Source: JAVBPR01 sp031549485
Lineage (GTDB): Bacteria > Bacillota > Clostridia > Oscillospirales > Feifaniaceae
Direction of reading: 5' to 3'
Assembly: GCA_031549485.1 (NCBI GenBank)
Contig: JAVBPR010000031.1
Span: 1 to 27,853 of the forward strand
Length of the DNA: 27,853 bases
In this document: positions 14,769-22,597 of the stretch, in pieces
Position numbering within the stretch: the first letter of the stretch is position 1
Layout: every line of letters begins with the position of its first letter
The notes under the pieces: model-generated
What the model was told of the DNA's origin: nothing
The model's database searches: none
The model's input: only the letters and a program-made list of their open reading frames with translations
Position numbers and translations under genes: made by a program

Positions 14769-16427
14769 ATGAAAAGGATTTTTTTGATTTTTATTTGTTG
14801 TTCTTTGTTATTTGTTATATTTGCTTTTTCGGCTGACGGCGCGCCTGTGACCGAGGGTTCCGGCGTTGTTCGCGTCGGCCTTTTTTATGGAAGCGGTGCG
14901 AAAATCAACGCCAATGCGCTTTGCGAAGCGGGATACAGGGTTGGATATTTCGAAGGGGAAATCTTCAATACCGTTTTTAGCTTTGAAAACCGTTTTGTAA
15001 CCTTTGTAAAAGATACAGGCGTAAGCATTTCGGGGAACAGCGTCACTGCGGGCGACGAAATCGGTGCATATCATTTGGAGAGCACGGCGGGTTTCAGCAG
15101 CGAAGCCGAAGCGAAAAGAGCGGCGGCGGCAATAAAAGCCGAAAATCCTTCTTATAATGTTTTTCCTGCATATATCGGCGGAGTTTATAAAATCAGAATC
15201 GGTTCGTACCCCACCAAGGCGGCGGCGACCGCGGATATCGGACGGGTTAATAAAGAAACATCTGGCGAACTTTCTGCCGTCGGGGCGAGTAAAACAGCGA
15301 TAACGATGATAGATATGAACGATAAATATATCGTATGTGAAATAGACCTTTCCGCGGCGTTTCCGGCAGCAATGCCGAAAACCGAAAGCGCGACAATGAA
15401 AAACGGAAACTATTATTATGAGGGAGCGTTTGAATTTAAGAGATTCGACGGCGGAGATATAAACCTTGTAAATGTTGTAACTATCGACCAGTATATTTGC
15501 GGGGTTCTTCCAAATGAAATGAGCTATGACTGGCCGCTTGAAGCGCTGAAAGCGCAGGCGCTTTGCTCTCGCGGATATTATATTATGCATACTACAAAGC
15601 ATAGCAAATACGGCTTCGGCGTTTGCACCACGACCGATTGCCAGGTCTACCGCGGAACATATGACCAAAAAGCGCGAATTTTAGAAGCGGTTGAGGGCAC
15701 AAAAAACCTGCTTGTTACATATGAGGGCAAGCCTGTTGAAACACTCTTCATGGCGTCAAGCGGCGGATATACCGAGAGCGTTGAAAATGTTTGGGGAGGG
15801 AAGGCGCTGCCGTATCTTATCGCGCAACCTGATCCCGAAACAAAGCCTTTTGAATATAGCGCGACGGTGACAAACAAGGAGCTTACCGAGTATTTTCAGG
15901 GCAAGGGATATAAAATCGGCAATGTTGTTGATTTTTATGTTTCGCAATATACCGTTCCCGCGCATAACGTTTATGCGATAACGATTGTAGACGATACCGG
16001 GAATAAACTTGAGATAAAAAAATGCGATAATGTCAGAATAGCCCTTAATAAATACGTAAAAAGCCCGCGGTTTACGATTACGCCGGGCGGCGAAAAACAG
16101 TTATATATTAGCGGAGTAAACGAGCCGATAAAAGGCGGACAAAGCGTTGCGGTAATATCGGCAAGCGGCATGGTCGAAAATATTCCGGTTGATGAGGTTA
16201 AGATTATTGACGGCAGCGGAAATATAGCGCCTGTTCCCGGCGGAGAAAATAACGGGGTTTATTACATAAACGGGACAGGCTGGGGCCATAACGTGGGCAT
16301 GAGCCAATACGGAGCAAGCGCAATGGCAAAAAGAGGCGTTTTGTTCGACGAAATTTTACGATTTTATTTTCCGGGATGCGAACTCGCAACTTTTCCGGAG
16401 CTTGGGAAGGGATACATAATTTCTTGA
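14769..16427 (+). CDS. SpoIID/LytB-domain protein with SPOR-like domain
   Basis: The 552-residue product starts with a signal peptide (MKRIFLIFICCSLLFVIFAF), so it acts outside the membrane. Residues about 105-180 look like a SPOR peptidoglycan-binding repeat (EAEAKRAAAAIKAENPSY, then YKIRIGSYPTKAAA). Residues about 230-335 are a SpoIID domain with LPNEMSYDWPLEALKAQA; Glu250 corresponds to the catalytic Glu of SpoIID lytic transglycosylases. SSGGYTESVENVWGG follows, and GTGWGHNVGMSQYGA ends the family region. The ATG at 14769 follows AAAGGAAG; a frame opening at 14712 would put residues before the signal peptide. It overlaps queA (TGATG). It may be a sporulation enzyme or a general wall amidase-enhancer (LytB-like); sequence alone cannot decide. 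Confidence 0.88.
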   Translation: MKRIFLIFICCSLLFVIFAFSADGAPVTEGSGVVRVGLFYGSGAKINANALCEAGYRVGYFEGEIFNTVFSFENRFVTFVKDTGVSISGNSVTAGDEIGAYHLESTAGFSSEAEAKRAAAAIKAENPSYNVFPAYIGGVYKIRIGSYPTKAAATADIGRVNKETSGELSAVGASKTAITMIDMNDKYIVCEIDLSAAFPAAMPKTESATMKNGNYYYEGAFEFKRFDGGDINLVNVVTIDQYICGVLPNEMSYDWPLEALKAQALCSRGYYIMHTTKHSKYGFGVCTTTDCQVYRGTYDQKARILEAVEGTKNLLVTYEGKPVETLFMASSGGYTESVENVWGGKALPYLIAQPDPETKPFEYSATVTNKELTEYFQGKGYKIGNVVDFYVSQYTVPAHNVYAITIVDDTGNKLEIKKCDNVRIALNKYVKSPRFTITPGGEKQLYISGVNEPIKGGQSVAVISASGMVENIPVDEVKIIDGSGNIAPVPGGENNGVYYINGTGWGHNVGMSQYGASAMAKRGVLFDEILRFYFPGCELATFPELGKGYIIS

Positions 16428-17449
16428 TGAAAACAACAGATTTTTACTATGATTTGCCGGAGGACCTCATAGCCCAAACGCCTATTGAAGACAGAAGCGC
16501 ATCGAGGCTTTTGGTTTTGAATAAAGAAACGGGCGATATAAGTCATCGCAGATTTTCGGATTTGCTTGATATCCTCGGCGAAAACGATGTTTTGGTGCTT
16601 AACGATTCAAAGGTTATACCTGCGCGAATTTACGGCACGAGAACCGATACCGGCGCGGTTGTTGAATTTTTGCTTTTGAAAAGGGTTTCGGATTATGCAT
16701 GGGAAACGCTTGCAGGACCGGGGAAAAAAGCGAAAATAGGAACCGTTTTTGATTTCAGCGGGCTTATGACCGGCGAGATTACCGAAATTATCGACGAAGG
16801 CATAAGGATAATAAAATTCAGCGAAAGCACAAATATCTATGCTGTCCTTGATGAAATCGGAAAGATGCCGCTGCCTCCTTATATCACGAAATCGCTCTCC
16901 GACCAGGCGAGATATCAGACGGTATATGCAAAAAATCTCGGCTCTGCGGCCGCGCCGACGGCAGGCTTGCATTTCACAAAAGAAATGCTTGCAAGGCTTG
17001 AAGAAAAAGGGGTTTCAATCGTTTATCTTACCTTGCATGTAGGGCTTGGAACATTTAGGCCGGTTAAGGTCGAAAATGTCACGGAGCATATAATGCACAA
17101 AGAAAGCTATCATATTTCGGAAAGTGCGGCAACCGCGATAAATTCTGCAAAGCAAAAAGGGAAACGGATAATTTCGGTGGGCACGACAAGCTGCCGCACC
17201 CTTGAATCGGCGGCAGATGAAACCGGGATGATTGCAGCGGGAAGCGGTGAAACAGGGATATTTATTTATCCGGGGTATAAATTCAAGGTTATTGACGCGC
17301 TGATAACAAATTTTCATCTGCCGGAAAGCACTTTATTAATGCTTGTCTCGGCGTTTTCAAGCAAGGAAAAAATCATGGCGGCATACGCCGAGGCGATAAA
17401 GGAAAAATATAGGTTTTTCAGCTTCGGCGATGCGATGTTTATCGAGTGA
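16427..17449 (+). CDS. queA: S-adenosylmethionine:tRNA ribosyltransferase-isomerase
   Basis: The 340-residue product builds epoxyqueuosine on tRNA wobble G34 by transferring the ribose of SAM to preQ1. The N-terminus (TDFYYDLPEDLIAQTPIEDR), VLNDSKVIPARIYG, AAPTAGLHFT, HVGLGTFRPVK and TNFHLPESTLLML are QueA signatures. The ATG at 16427 overlaps the stop of the upstream gene, giving the canonical N-terminus; an upstream in-frame ATG at 16376 would add 17 unrelated residues. tgt, which installs preQ1 first, follows by 12 nt. Genes for preQ1 synthesis are not in the window. Confidence 0.97.
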   Translation: MKTTDFYYDLPEDLIAQTPIEDRSASRLLVLNKETGDISHRRFSDLLDILGENDVLVLNDSKVIPARIYGTRTDTGAVVEFLLLKRVSDYAWETLAGPGKKAKIGTVFDFSGLMTGEITEIIDEGIRIIKFSESTNIYAVLDEIGKMPLPPYITKSLSDQARYQTVYAKNLGSAAAPTAGLHFTKEMLARLEEKGVSIVYLTLHVGLGTFRPVKVENVTEHIMHKESYHISESAATAINSAKQKGKRIISVGTTSCRTLESAADETGMIAAGSGETGIFIYPGYKFKVIDALITNFHLPESTLLMLVSAFSSKEKIMAAYAEAIKEKYRFFSFGDAMFIE

Positions 17450-17461
17450 AGGGTAGAATAA

Positions 17462-18592
17462 ATGTTTGAACTTCTTAAGAAAGAAAATAAAGCAAGGCGG
17501 GGAAGATTTTCGACCGTTCACGGCGTTGTAGAGACGCCGGTTTTCATGAATGTAGGAACGGCGGCGGCAATCAAGGGCGGCGTCAGCACGATGGATTTAA
17601 AAGAATGCGGCTGTCAAATCGAGCTTTCGAATACCTATCATCTTCATCTGCGGCCGGGCGATGACGTTATCGCAAAGCTCGGCGGAATACATAAATTTTT
17701 TAACTGGGACAGGCCGGTTTTGACCGACAGCGGCGGCTTCCAGGTTTTTTCGCTTGCCGGACTCCGTGAGATTCGCGAAGAAGGGGTTACCTTTGCTTCG
17801 CATATCGACGGCAGACCGATTTTTATGGGACCGGAAGAGAGTATGCAAATACAGTCGAATATTGCTTCGACCGTTGCTATGGCGTTTGATGAATGTATTG
17901 AAATTCCCGCCGAATATGACTATGTCAAAAAATCGGCGGAGCGAACGCTTCGCTGGCTTCAAAGATGCAAAAATGAAATGCAGAGGCTAAACTCTCTTGA
18001 AAGCACAATTAACAAAAATCAGATGCTTTTCGGAATTAATCAAGGTGGGGTGTATAAAGATATCCGCATTTGGCATATGCAGGAAATTGCAAAGCTGAAC
18101 CTTAATGGATATGCAATAGGCGGGCTCGCGGTCGGCGAAACCGCAGAGGAGATGTATGAAATTATTGAAGCTGTCGAGCCGTTCATGCCGGAAGAAAAAC
18201 CGCGCTACCTCATGGGCGTTGGAACGCCGCTTAATATTTTGGAGGCAGTGCGCAGAGGAATTGATTTTTTTGACTGCGTTATGCCGAGCCGAAATGCGCG
18301 CCACGGACACTTATTTACAAGCGTGGGTATTATTAACCTCATGAATGAGAAATATAAACTTGACGAGCGTCCGATTGACGAGGCCTGCGGCTGCGATACA
18401 TGTAAAAATTACAGCCGCGCGTATATAAGGCATCTTTTCAAAGCGAAAGAAATGCTCGCCATGCGCCTTGCGGTAATTCACAATCTTCATTTTTATAATA
18501 ATTTTCTTTTGGAAATCAGAAATTCTTTGGACGGCGGAATTTTCGAAGAATTTTATATTGAAAAGAAAAATTTGATAGGGAACAGGATTTAA
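17462..18592 (+). CDS. tgt: tRNA-guanine transglycosylase
   Basis: The 376-residue product exchanges guanine 34 of Asp, Asn, His and Tyr tRNAs for preQ1. VLTDSGGFQVFSL (Asp89) and DFFDCVMPSRNARHG (nucleophile Asp271) form the active site. The Zn site is CGCDTC at about 309-314 with the distant His340. FGINQGG and GLAVGE are family motifs. Length is standard. It forms a queuosine pair with queA, and the tRNA-Asp(GTC) gene in this window is one natural substrate. Confidence 0.97.
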   Translation: MFELLKKENKARRGRFSTVHGVVETPVFMNVGTAAAIKGGVSTMDLKECGCQIELSNTYHLHLRPGDDVIAKLGGIHKFFNWDRPVLTDSGGFQVFSLAGLREIREEGVTFASHIDGRPIFMGPEESMQIQSNIASTVAMAFDECIEIPAEYDYVKKSAERTLRWLQRCKNEMQRLNSLESTINKNQMLFGINQGGVYKDIRIWHMQEIAKLNLNGYAIGGLAVGETAEEMYEIIEAVEPFMPEEKPRYLMGVGTPLNILEAVRRGIDFFDCVMPSRNARHGHLFTSVGIINLMNEKYKLDERPIDEACGCDTCKNYSRAYIRHLFKAKEMLAMRLAVIHNLHFYNNFLLEIRNSLDGGIFEEFYIEKKNLIGNRI

Positions 18593-18640
18593 CTTTACTT
18601 TTGCCATTTAAAGTGCTAAAGTAATTTTGAGGTGAATAGT

Positions 18641-18925
18641 TTGAACAGCAAATTAAAAGATGAACACTTGGACTTTTTTTTCAAGGCTGTCTTATCGCTT
18701 GAAAACGAAGAGGAATGCTATGCTTTTTTTGAGGATATTTGTACCGTTTCGGAGCTGAAAGACCTGTCGCAGAGGCTTCACGTTGCAAAAATGCTGTCAG
18801 AGAAAAAAGTTTATTCCGACATTGTAAAATCAACAGGAGCGTCAACAGCGACAATCAGCAGGGTAAACCGCGCGCTTGCGTACGGAAGCGACGGCTACCA
18901 GCTTGTTTTTAAAAGATTAAAATGA
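18641..18925 (+). CDS. yerC: TrpR-like regulator, YerC/YecD family
   Basis: The 94-residue product has the Trp repressor-like helix-turn-helix of the YerC/YecD family: LKDLSQRLHVAKMLSEKK, then SDIVKSTGASTATISRVNRA with the recognition helix, and YGSDGYQ at the end. The TTG at 18641 is chosen because GAGGTGA at 18629-18635 is its Shine-Dalgarno site. The GTG at 18632 is in frame but lies inside that site. In Bacillus, YerC has been described as a regulator of NAD-related genes; its targets here are unknown. It overlaps the methyltransferase start by 4 nt. Confidence 0.9.
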   Translation: MNSKLKDEHLDFFFKAVLSLENEEECYAFFEDICTVSELKDLSQRLHVAKMLSEKKVYSDIVKSTGASTATISRVNRALAYGSDGYQLVFKRLK

Positions 18926-19734
18926 GCGATTATAACATTCTTGCGGATTTTTACGATTTTTTTAACGGCGAAATAAATTATGCTGAGTTTGCGGAATTTT
19001 ATATCAAGCAATTTGAAAAAAACGGCAGCGATCCTAAAATCATTCTTGATTTGGGTTGCGGCACGGCAAAACTCACCCTTTTGATGGCTGAAAAAGGCTA
19101 CGACATGATTGGGGTGGACGGCTCTGCGGAGATGCTTGATAAAGCCTATAAAAATATTGCCGGAAATAAAAACGTGCTTTTGCTAAACCAGGACTTCCAA
19201 AGCCTTGATTTATATGGCACGATAGATGCGGCATACAGCAGTCTTGACGCACTTAATTCACTACCCGGGGCAAATGCACTTTTTGCGTGTTTTGCAAGGG
19301 TAAATTTATTTATGAGCGCGGGCGGGCTTTTTATTTTTGATCTGAATTCAAAATATAAATTTGAAAATATTTTTGCAAATAATGTTTATTATTATGATGC
19401 CGAAAATGTCAGCCTCATTTGGCAGAACCGATATAATAAAGCGAAAAAATACTGTGATTTCGAACTGACTTTTTTTGAAAAAGACGACCTTGACAAGTAT
19501 ACCCGCGGGGATGAAATAATCAGAGAATATTGCTTTTCGCGAAGCGAAGTGGAAAATATTCTTGAAAAAAGCGGGTTCAAACTTCTTTCGGTGACCGATA
19601 TAAAAGGGAAAAAGCCGCGCGAGGATGAGCAGCGTCTCTTTTTCACCGCAAAAAAACACAAGGATATTATTAAAAATGAGAAACTTTATAAAAGCGATTT
19701 CGAAGGACGGGTATGTGAGGGCGTTTGCTCTTGA
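18922..19734 (+). CDS. Class I SAM-dependent methyltransferase
   Basis: The 270-residue product is a Rossmann-fold methyltransferase. Motif I ILDLGCGTAKL is at about 41-51, and VDGSAEMLDKA (acidic ribose contact) at about 64-74. Near the C-terminus come REYCFSRSEVENILEKSGF and RLFFTAKK, where relatives usually end. The substrate cannot be read from sequence; family members include small-molecule methyltransferases. Translation is probably coupled to yerC (ATGA overlap). The last 19 or so codons run over the start of hslO in another frame, so the tail HKDIIKNEKLYKSDFEG is probably an extension created by loss of an earlier stop. Confidence 0.88.
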   Translation: MSDYNILADFYDFFNGEINYAEFAEFYIKQFEKNGSDPKIILDLGCGTAKLTLLMAEKGYDMIGVDGSAEMLDKAYKNIAGNKNVLLLNQDFQSLDLYGTIDAAYSSLDALNSLPGANALFACFARVNLFMSAGGLFIFDLNSKYKFENIFANNVYYYDAENVSLIWQNRYNKAKKYCDFELTFFEKDDLDKYTRGDEIIREYCFSRSEVENILEKSGFKLLSVTDIKGKKPREDEQRLFFTAKKHKDIIKNEKLYKSDFEGRVCEGVCS

Positions 19735-20545
19735 CAGCACCGAAATAGTGGAGCAGGCGAGAAACTATCATAATACAGCGCCGACCGCAACGGCGGCTCT
19801 CGGGCGCACGCTGACTGCGACGTCGCTAATGGGCTTGATGCAAAAGGAAGACCAGCATTCGCTGACCTTGCAGATAAAAGGAAACGGCCCTGCGGGCGAT
19901 ATCATCTGCGTTTCGGATAACAGCGGAAATGTAAGAGGATATATTGTGAACCCGGCTGTTTCGCTTCCGCTTAATATGCAGGGGAAGCTCGATGTTTCGG
20001 GCGCGGTCGGAACCGAAGGAAGCATAGTTGTAATACGCGACTTAAATATGAGAGAGCCGTATATCGGGCGAACCGAGATCGTTTCGGGCGAAATTGCGGA
20101 GGATATCGCGCATTATTTTGCCTCGAGCGAACAGGTCCCGACCGCTTGCGCTTTTGGCGTGCTCGTTGACAGAGACCACAGCGTTCTCGCCGCCGGCGGG
20201 TATATTGTTCAGCTAATGCCGGGCGCTCCGAGCGAAGTTATAGATAGCCTTGAGGGCGGCATTTTTACTGCGGAAAGCATTTCTGCGATGATAGCGAAAA
20301 AAATGACGCCCGAGGAGATATTAAAAGAAGTTATGCCGTCTTTCGATATCGAGATAACAGAGCGCGGAAAATGCGAATACCGCTGTAACTGCAGCGAAAA
20401 AAGAGTGACCGGAGCGCTTGTTTCGCTCGGCAAGGAAGAGCTGGAAAAGCTCGCCAAAGAAGAGGAAAATATCGAGGTTTGCTGTCAATTTTGCGATAAA
20501 AAATATAGCTTCCCGGGAGAGCATCTTCTTAAAATGATAAAATAA
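19676..20545 (+). CDS. hslO: Redox-regulated chaperone Hsp33
   Basis: The 289-residue product is Hsp33, a cytoplasmic holdase activated by oxidation. The N-terminal domain has the family opening (FIKAISKDGYVRAFALDSTE, then HNTAPTATAALGRTLTA). The C-terminal redox switch has CxC (Cys237, Cys239) and CxxC (Cys270, Cys273), which bind Zn when reduced. The ATG at 19676 follows AAGGAT and gives the standard N-terminus. This start lies inside the end of the methyltransferase gene, a 59-nt overlap. The tRNA cluster follows after about 90 nt. Confidence 0.96.
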   Translation: MRNFIKAISKDGYVRAFALDSTEIVEQARNYHNTAPTATAALGRTLTATSLMGLMQKEDQHSLTLQIKGNGPAGDIICVSDNSGNVRGYIVNPAVSLPLNMQGKLDVSGAVGTEGSIVVIRDLNMREPYIGRTEIVSGEIAEDIAHYFASSEQVPTACAFGVLVDRDHSVLAAGGYIVQLMPGAPSEVIDSLEGGIFTAESISAMIAKKMTPEEILKEVMPSFDIEITERGKCEYRCNCSEKRVTGALVSLGKEELEKLAKEEENIEVCCQFCDKKYSFPGEHLLKMIK

Positions 20546-20578
20546 CCGGCAGAAAATTAAATTAGTTTCAATTTTCTA

Positions 20579-20608
20579 TTGACAAAGTATCGGTGCTTAT
20601 AGTAAACT
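20579..20608 (+). promoter_or_regulatory. Promoter of the tRNA cluster
   Basis: A perfect -35 box TTGACA (20579-20584) is followed after 18 nt by TAAACT (20603-20608). The start would be near 20615, giving a leader of about 20 nt before tRNA-Val. The -10 is imperfect. Confidence 0.7.
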
Positions 20609-20636
20609 TAATTTCGTCGTTCAAGGACGACTTGTC

Positions 20637-20712
20637 GGGAGTTTAGCTCAGCTGGGAGAGCATCTGCCTTACAAGCAGAGGGTCAGCGGTTCGAGCCCGT
20701 TAACTCCCACCA
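20637..20712 (+). tRNA. tRNA-Val(TAC)
   Basis: 76 nt including encoded CCA. Acceptor GGGAGTT pairs with AACTCCC, the anticodon loop CTTACAA sits on TCTGC/GCAGA, and the T arm has GGTTCGAGCC. Anticodon TAC reads valine codons. First of a closely spaced array. Confidence 0.97.
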
Positions 20713-20716
20713 TTTT

Positions 20717-20793
20717 GGCCCAGTAGTTCAGTTGGTTAGAACGCTAGCCTGTCACGCTAGAGGTCGACGGTTCGAGCCCGTTCTGGGTCGCCA
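20717..20793 (+). tRNA. tRNA-Asp(GTC)
   Basis: 77 nt including encoded CCA. Acceptor GGCCCAG pairs with CTGGGTC (one G-U), and the anticodon loop CTGTCAC sits on CTAGC/GCTAG, giving anticodon GTC. It is a substrate for the queuosine pathway whose genes queA and tgt lie about 3 kb upstream. Only 4 nt separate it from tRNA-Val. Confidence 0.97.
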
Positions 20794-20824
20794 ATAGGAT
20801 GCGCAATAGTGCGTCCGGTGATAA

Positions 20825-20851
20825 ATAAAGCTGAAGTTTCTTCAGCTTTAT
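20825..20851 (+). other. 12-bp spacer hairpin between tRNA-Asp and tRNA-Phe
   Basis: A perfect 12-bp stem (20825-20836 with 20840-20851) has a 3-nt TTT loop. It lacks a clean T-run, so it could be a weak terminator or a processing signal in the tRNA precursor. A smaller 7-bp hairpin (20797-20803 with 20810-20816) precedes it. Confidence 0.6.
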
Positions 20852-20857
20852 CTATTA

Positions 20858-20933
20858 GCCTCTGTAGCTCAGTTGGTAGAGCAGGGGACTGAAAATCCCC
20901 GTGTCGTTGGTTCGATTCCGACCGGAGGCACCA
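20858..20933 (+). tRNA. tRNA-Phe(GAA)
   Basis: 76 nt including encoded CCA. Acceptor GCCTCTG pairs with CGGAGGC, and the anticodon loop CTGAAAA sits on GGGGA/TCCCC, giving anticodon GAA. It follows the spacer hairpin. Confidence 0.97.
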
Positions 20934-20938
20934 TGCGC

Positions 20939-21014
20939 GCGGATGTAGCTCATCTGGTAGAGCGCCACCTTGCCAAGGTGGAGGTAGCGAGTTCGAGCCT
21001 CGTCATCCGCTCCA
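20939..21014 (+). tRNA. tRNA-Gly(GCC)
   Basis: 76 nt including encoded CCA. Acceptor GCGGATG pairs with CATCCGC, and the anticodon loop TTGCCAA sits on CCACC/GGTGG, giving anticodon GCC. Confidence 0.97.
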
Positions 21015-21016
21015 TA

Positions 21017-21049
21017 TAATAAACAGGAGATTTTTTCTCCTGTTTATTA
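21017..21049 (+). terminator. Terminator-like hairpin after tRNA-Gly
   Basis: A 13-bp stem (21017-21029 with 21037-21049, core ACAGGAG/CTCCTGT) has a T-rich loop. There is no T-run after it, so termination may be partial. It separates the four-tRNA unit from tRNA-Cys. Confidence 0.6.
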
Positions 21050-21060
21050 CTATAAAAAAG

Positions 21061-21089
21061 TAAACTTTTTTCAAGTTTTGTAATATAAT
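21061..21089 (+). promoter_or_regulatory. Possible promoter of tRNA-Cys
   Basis: A perfect -10 box TATAAT (21084-21089) lies 8 nt before the tRNA, preceded by TG a few bases upstream. No convincing -35 box is visible at the right distance, so this is tentative. Confidence 0.45.
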
Positions 21090-21097
21090 CTAAATAT

Positions 21098-21172
21098 GGC
21101 GCCATAGCCAAGTGGTAAGGCAAGGGTCTGCAAAACCCTCATTCCCCGGTTCAAATCTGGGTGGCGCCTCCA
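21098..21172 (+). tRNA. tRNA-Cys(GCA)
   Basis: 75 nt including encoded CCA with the typical T discriminator of tRNA-Cys. Acceptor GGCGCCA pairs with TGGCGCC, and the anticodon loop CTGCAAA sits on AGGGT/ACCCT, giving anticodon GCA. It is set apart from the other four tRNAs by a hairpin and followed at once by a strong terminator. Confidence 0.97.
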
Positions 21173-21215
21173 AAAAAAGAGACACATCCTTTACTGGTAT
21201 GTGTCTCTTTTTTTT
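21173..21215 (+). terminator. Intrinsic terminator after tRNA-Cys
   Basis: A 15-bp stem (21173-21187 with 21199-21213; core GAGACACAT/ATGTGTCTC) carries an A-run on the left and an uninterrupted T-run on the right. It starts directly after the CCA. Confidence 0.93.
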
Positions 21216-21318
21216 GATATAATACTGTTTGAATAAAAAATGATTTTAAATTAAAGGATGTATTGCGCAGCCGGGGATTTGCGCCGTCCCGCTAAACTGC
21301 CGCTACAAAGTAATAATA

Positions 21319-21837
21319 ATGAAAGATGTTTTTAAACTTGCAGTAAAAGTTTTTTCATATACTTTTATCGCGATATTTTGTGTTTTCTTATTTTCGCTTG
21401 CGCTTAGCGCGATGTTCGAGCGCAAGTTCTTCATGATTTTATTTTCTGTTATCGCCATTTTTTCTGTTGTTTCGCTGCCGTATCTTGCCGCATGGCGGCA
21501 GGGCAGACGGGATGAAAACCTCGTAAAAGTCGGTCATATAAAAAAATCGAGTTTCAAGGGGCTGTTTGCAGGGCTTATTGCCGCTGTTCCTTCCGCCGCG
21601 CTGATTACGGCGTTTCTCGTTATCGGTTCGGGGGAAGAAATGTATAAAGTCATATACGAAGCGGTTGTAAGGATTTGGTTTTTTGCTTTTGCGATTTCCT
21701 TTGATATGTTTTTCAAAACACCCGCTTTGCTGTATTGTTATCTGATTCCTCCGATATTAGGCGCCGGTCTCGGATACATACTCGGGTATAAAGAAATTTC
21801 GCTCACCGAAAAAATCATCTATAAAAAATCAAAATAA
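21319..21837 (+). CDS. Hypothetical multi-spanning membrane protein
   Basis: I do not recognise this 172-residue product. It has about five hydrophobic segments (residues about 10-32, 36-56, 82-103, 115-133 and 135-155) and a positively charged loop between the second and third (WRQGRRDENLVKVGHIKKS). A Lys-rich tail follows, so it should be an integral membrane protein. The ATG at 21319 has only a poor ribosome site. A TATAAT with TG before it (21215-21223) lies at the end of the preceding terminator and could drive it, but no -35 is clear. cwlD follows after 49 nt. Codon use resembles its neighbours. Function unknown. Confidence 0.75.
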   Translation: MKDVFKLAVKVFSYTFIAIFCVFLFSLALSAMFERKFFMILFSVIAIFSVVSLPYLAAWRQGRRDENLVKVGHIKKSSFKGLFAGLIAAVPSAALITAFLVIGSGEEMYKVIYEAVVRIWFFAFAISFDMFFKTPALLYCYLIPPILGAGLGYILGYKEISLTEKIIYKKSK

Positions 21838-21886
21838 AAAACCTTGCGCGGGCATATAATTACCTAAAAGATTTAAGGGTGATTAT

Positions 21887-22588
21887 ATGCTGAAAATATT
21901 GGATAAAAGAGTTGTAGCCGCTTTAATGGTCATATTGGTGCTTGCCATGGGCGTTTCGATTTTTGGAATTGCAAAAAGTGATTTGCAGGCAAAAAAAACG
22001 GCAACAGGCGCAAAAAATACGGTTATTGTTGATGCAGGCCATGGCGGGTTTGACGGCGGAGCCTCGGCGGAAGACGTGTATGAAAAGTCGCTTAATCTTC
22101 TTATAGCTACCGAACTTGAGGTCGAACTGCTGGGAAGAGGCTATAATGTAATTATGACGCGTACCGAAGATGACGCGATAGGAACAGGGATAAAAACGAC
22201 TAAAACAAATGATATGCGGGCAAGGCGCGCGCTTGCCGATAAAAACCCCGGCGCGATTTTTGTAAGCATACATATGAATAATTTTTTGGCAGATCGAAGC
22301 TGCAAAGGCGCACAGGTGTTCTATGGCAAGAAAAACGAGAAAAGCCGTGAGCTCGCCGAATTTTTAACATCGGCGATAAAAGCTGATTTACAACCTGAAA
22401 ATCATCGCCTGCCGAAATTGGCTGGCGACGGAATTTATCTGATGAAAACAATTACTAACCCGGCTGTTATAGTCGAGTGCGGATTTTTATCGAATGCTGA
22501 GGAACTGGCAAGCCTCTGTAATCCAGATTACCAGTCAAAATGCGCTAAAGCGATTGCAAGCGGAATAGATTTATATTATCAAAAATGA
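21887..22588 (+). CDS. cwlD: N-acetylmuramoyl-L-alanine amidase, CwlD type
   Basis: The 233-residue product is an Amidase_3 zinc enzyme that cuts the stem peptide from muramic acid. An N-terminal membrane anchor or signal covers about residues 8-28. VDAGHGGFDGGA supplies a Zn His (about 52), YEKSLNL a Glu (about 66), FVSIHMNN a second His (about 129), and VIVECGFLSN the catalytic Glu (about 197). Length and layout fit CwlD, which makes the muramic lactam of spore cortex needed for germination. A vegetative amidase of the same fold is possible. It is 9 nt from radA. Confidence 0.87.
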   Translation: MLKILDKRVVAALMVILVLAMGVSIFGIAKSDLQAKKTATGAKNTVIVDAGHGGFDGGASAEDVYEKSLNLLIATELEVELLGRGYNVIMTRTEDDAIGTGIKTTKTNDMRARRALADKNPGAIFVSIHMNNFLADRSCKGAQVFYGKKNEKSRELAEFLTSAIKADLQPENHRLPKLAGDGIYLMKTITNPAVIVECGFLSNAEELASLCNPDYQSKCAKAIASGIDLYYQK

Positions 22589-22597
22589 GGGAAGAAA

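Noticed and set aside
14808..15668. Long minus-strand frame opposite the SpoIID-type gene (286 codons)
   Set aside because: It is antisense to a well-supported gene, rich in Arg/Phe/Ile with no recognisable domain, typical of a shadow frame in this codon usage.
18632..18640. yerC start at GTG 18632
   Set aside because: The GTG lies within the GAGGTGA ribosome site of TTG 18641.
21258..21335. Short open frame of about 25 codons before the unknown membrane gene
   Set aside because: The ATG is fused to its only AAAGG site, leaving no spacing, and the frame overlaps the start of the 21319 gene; nothing supports translation.
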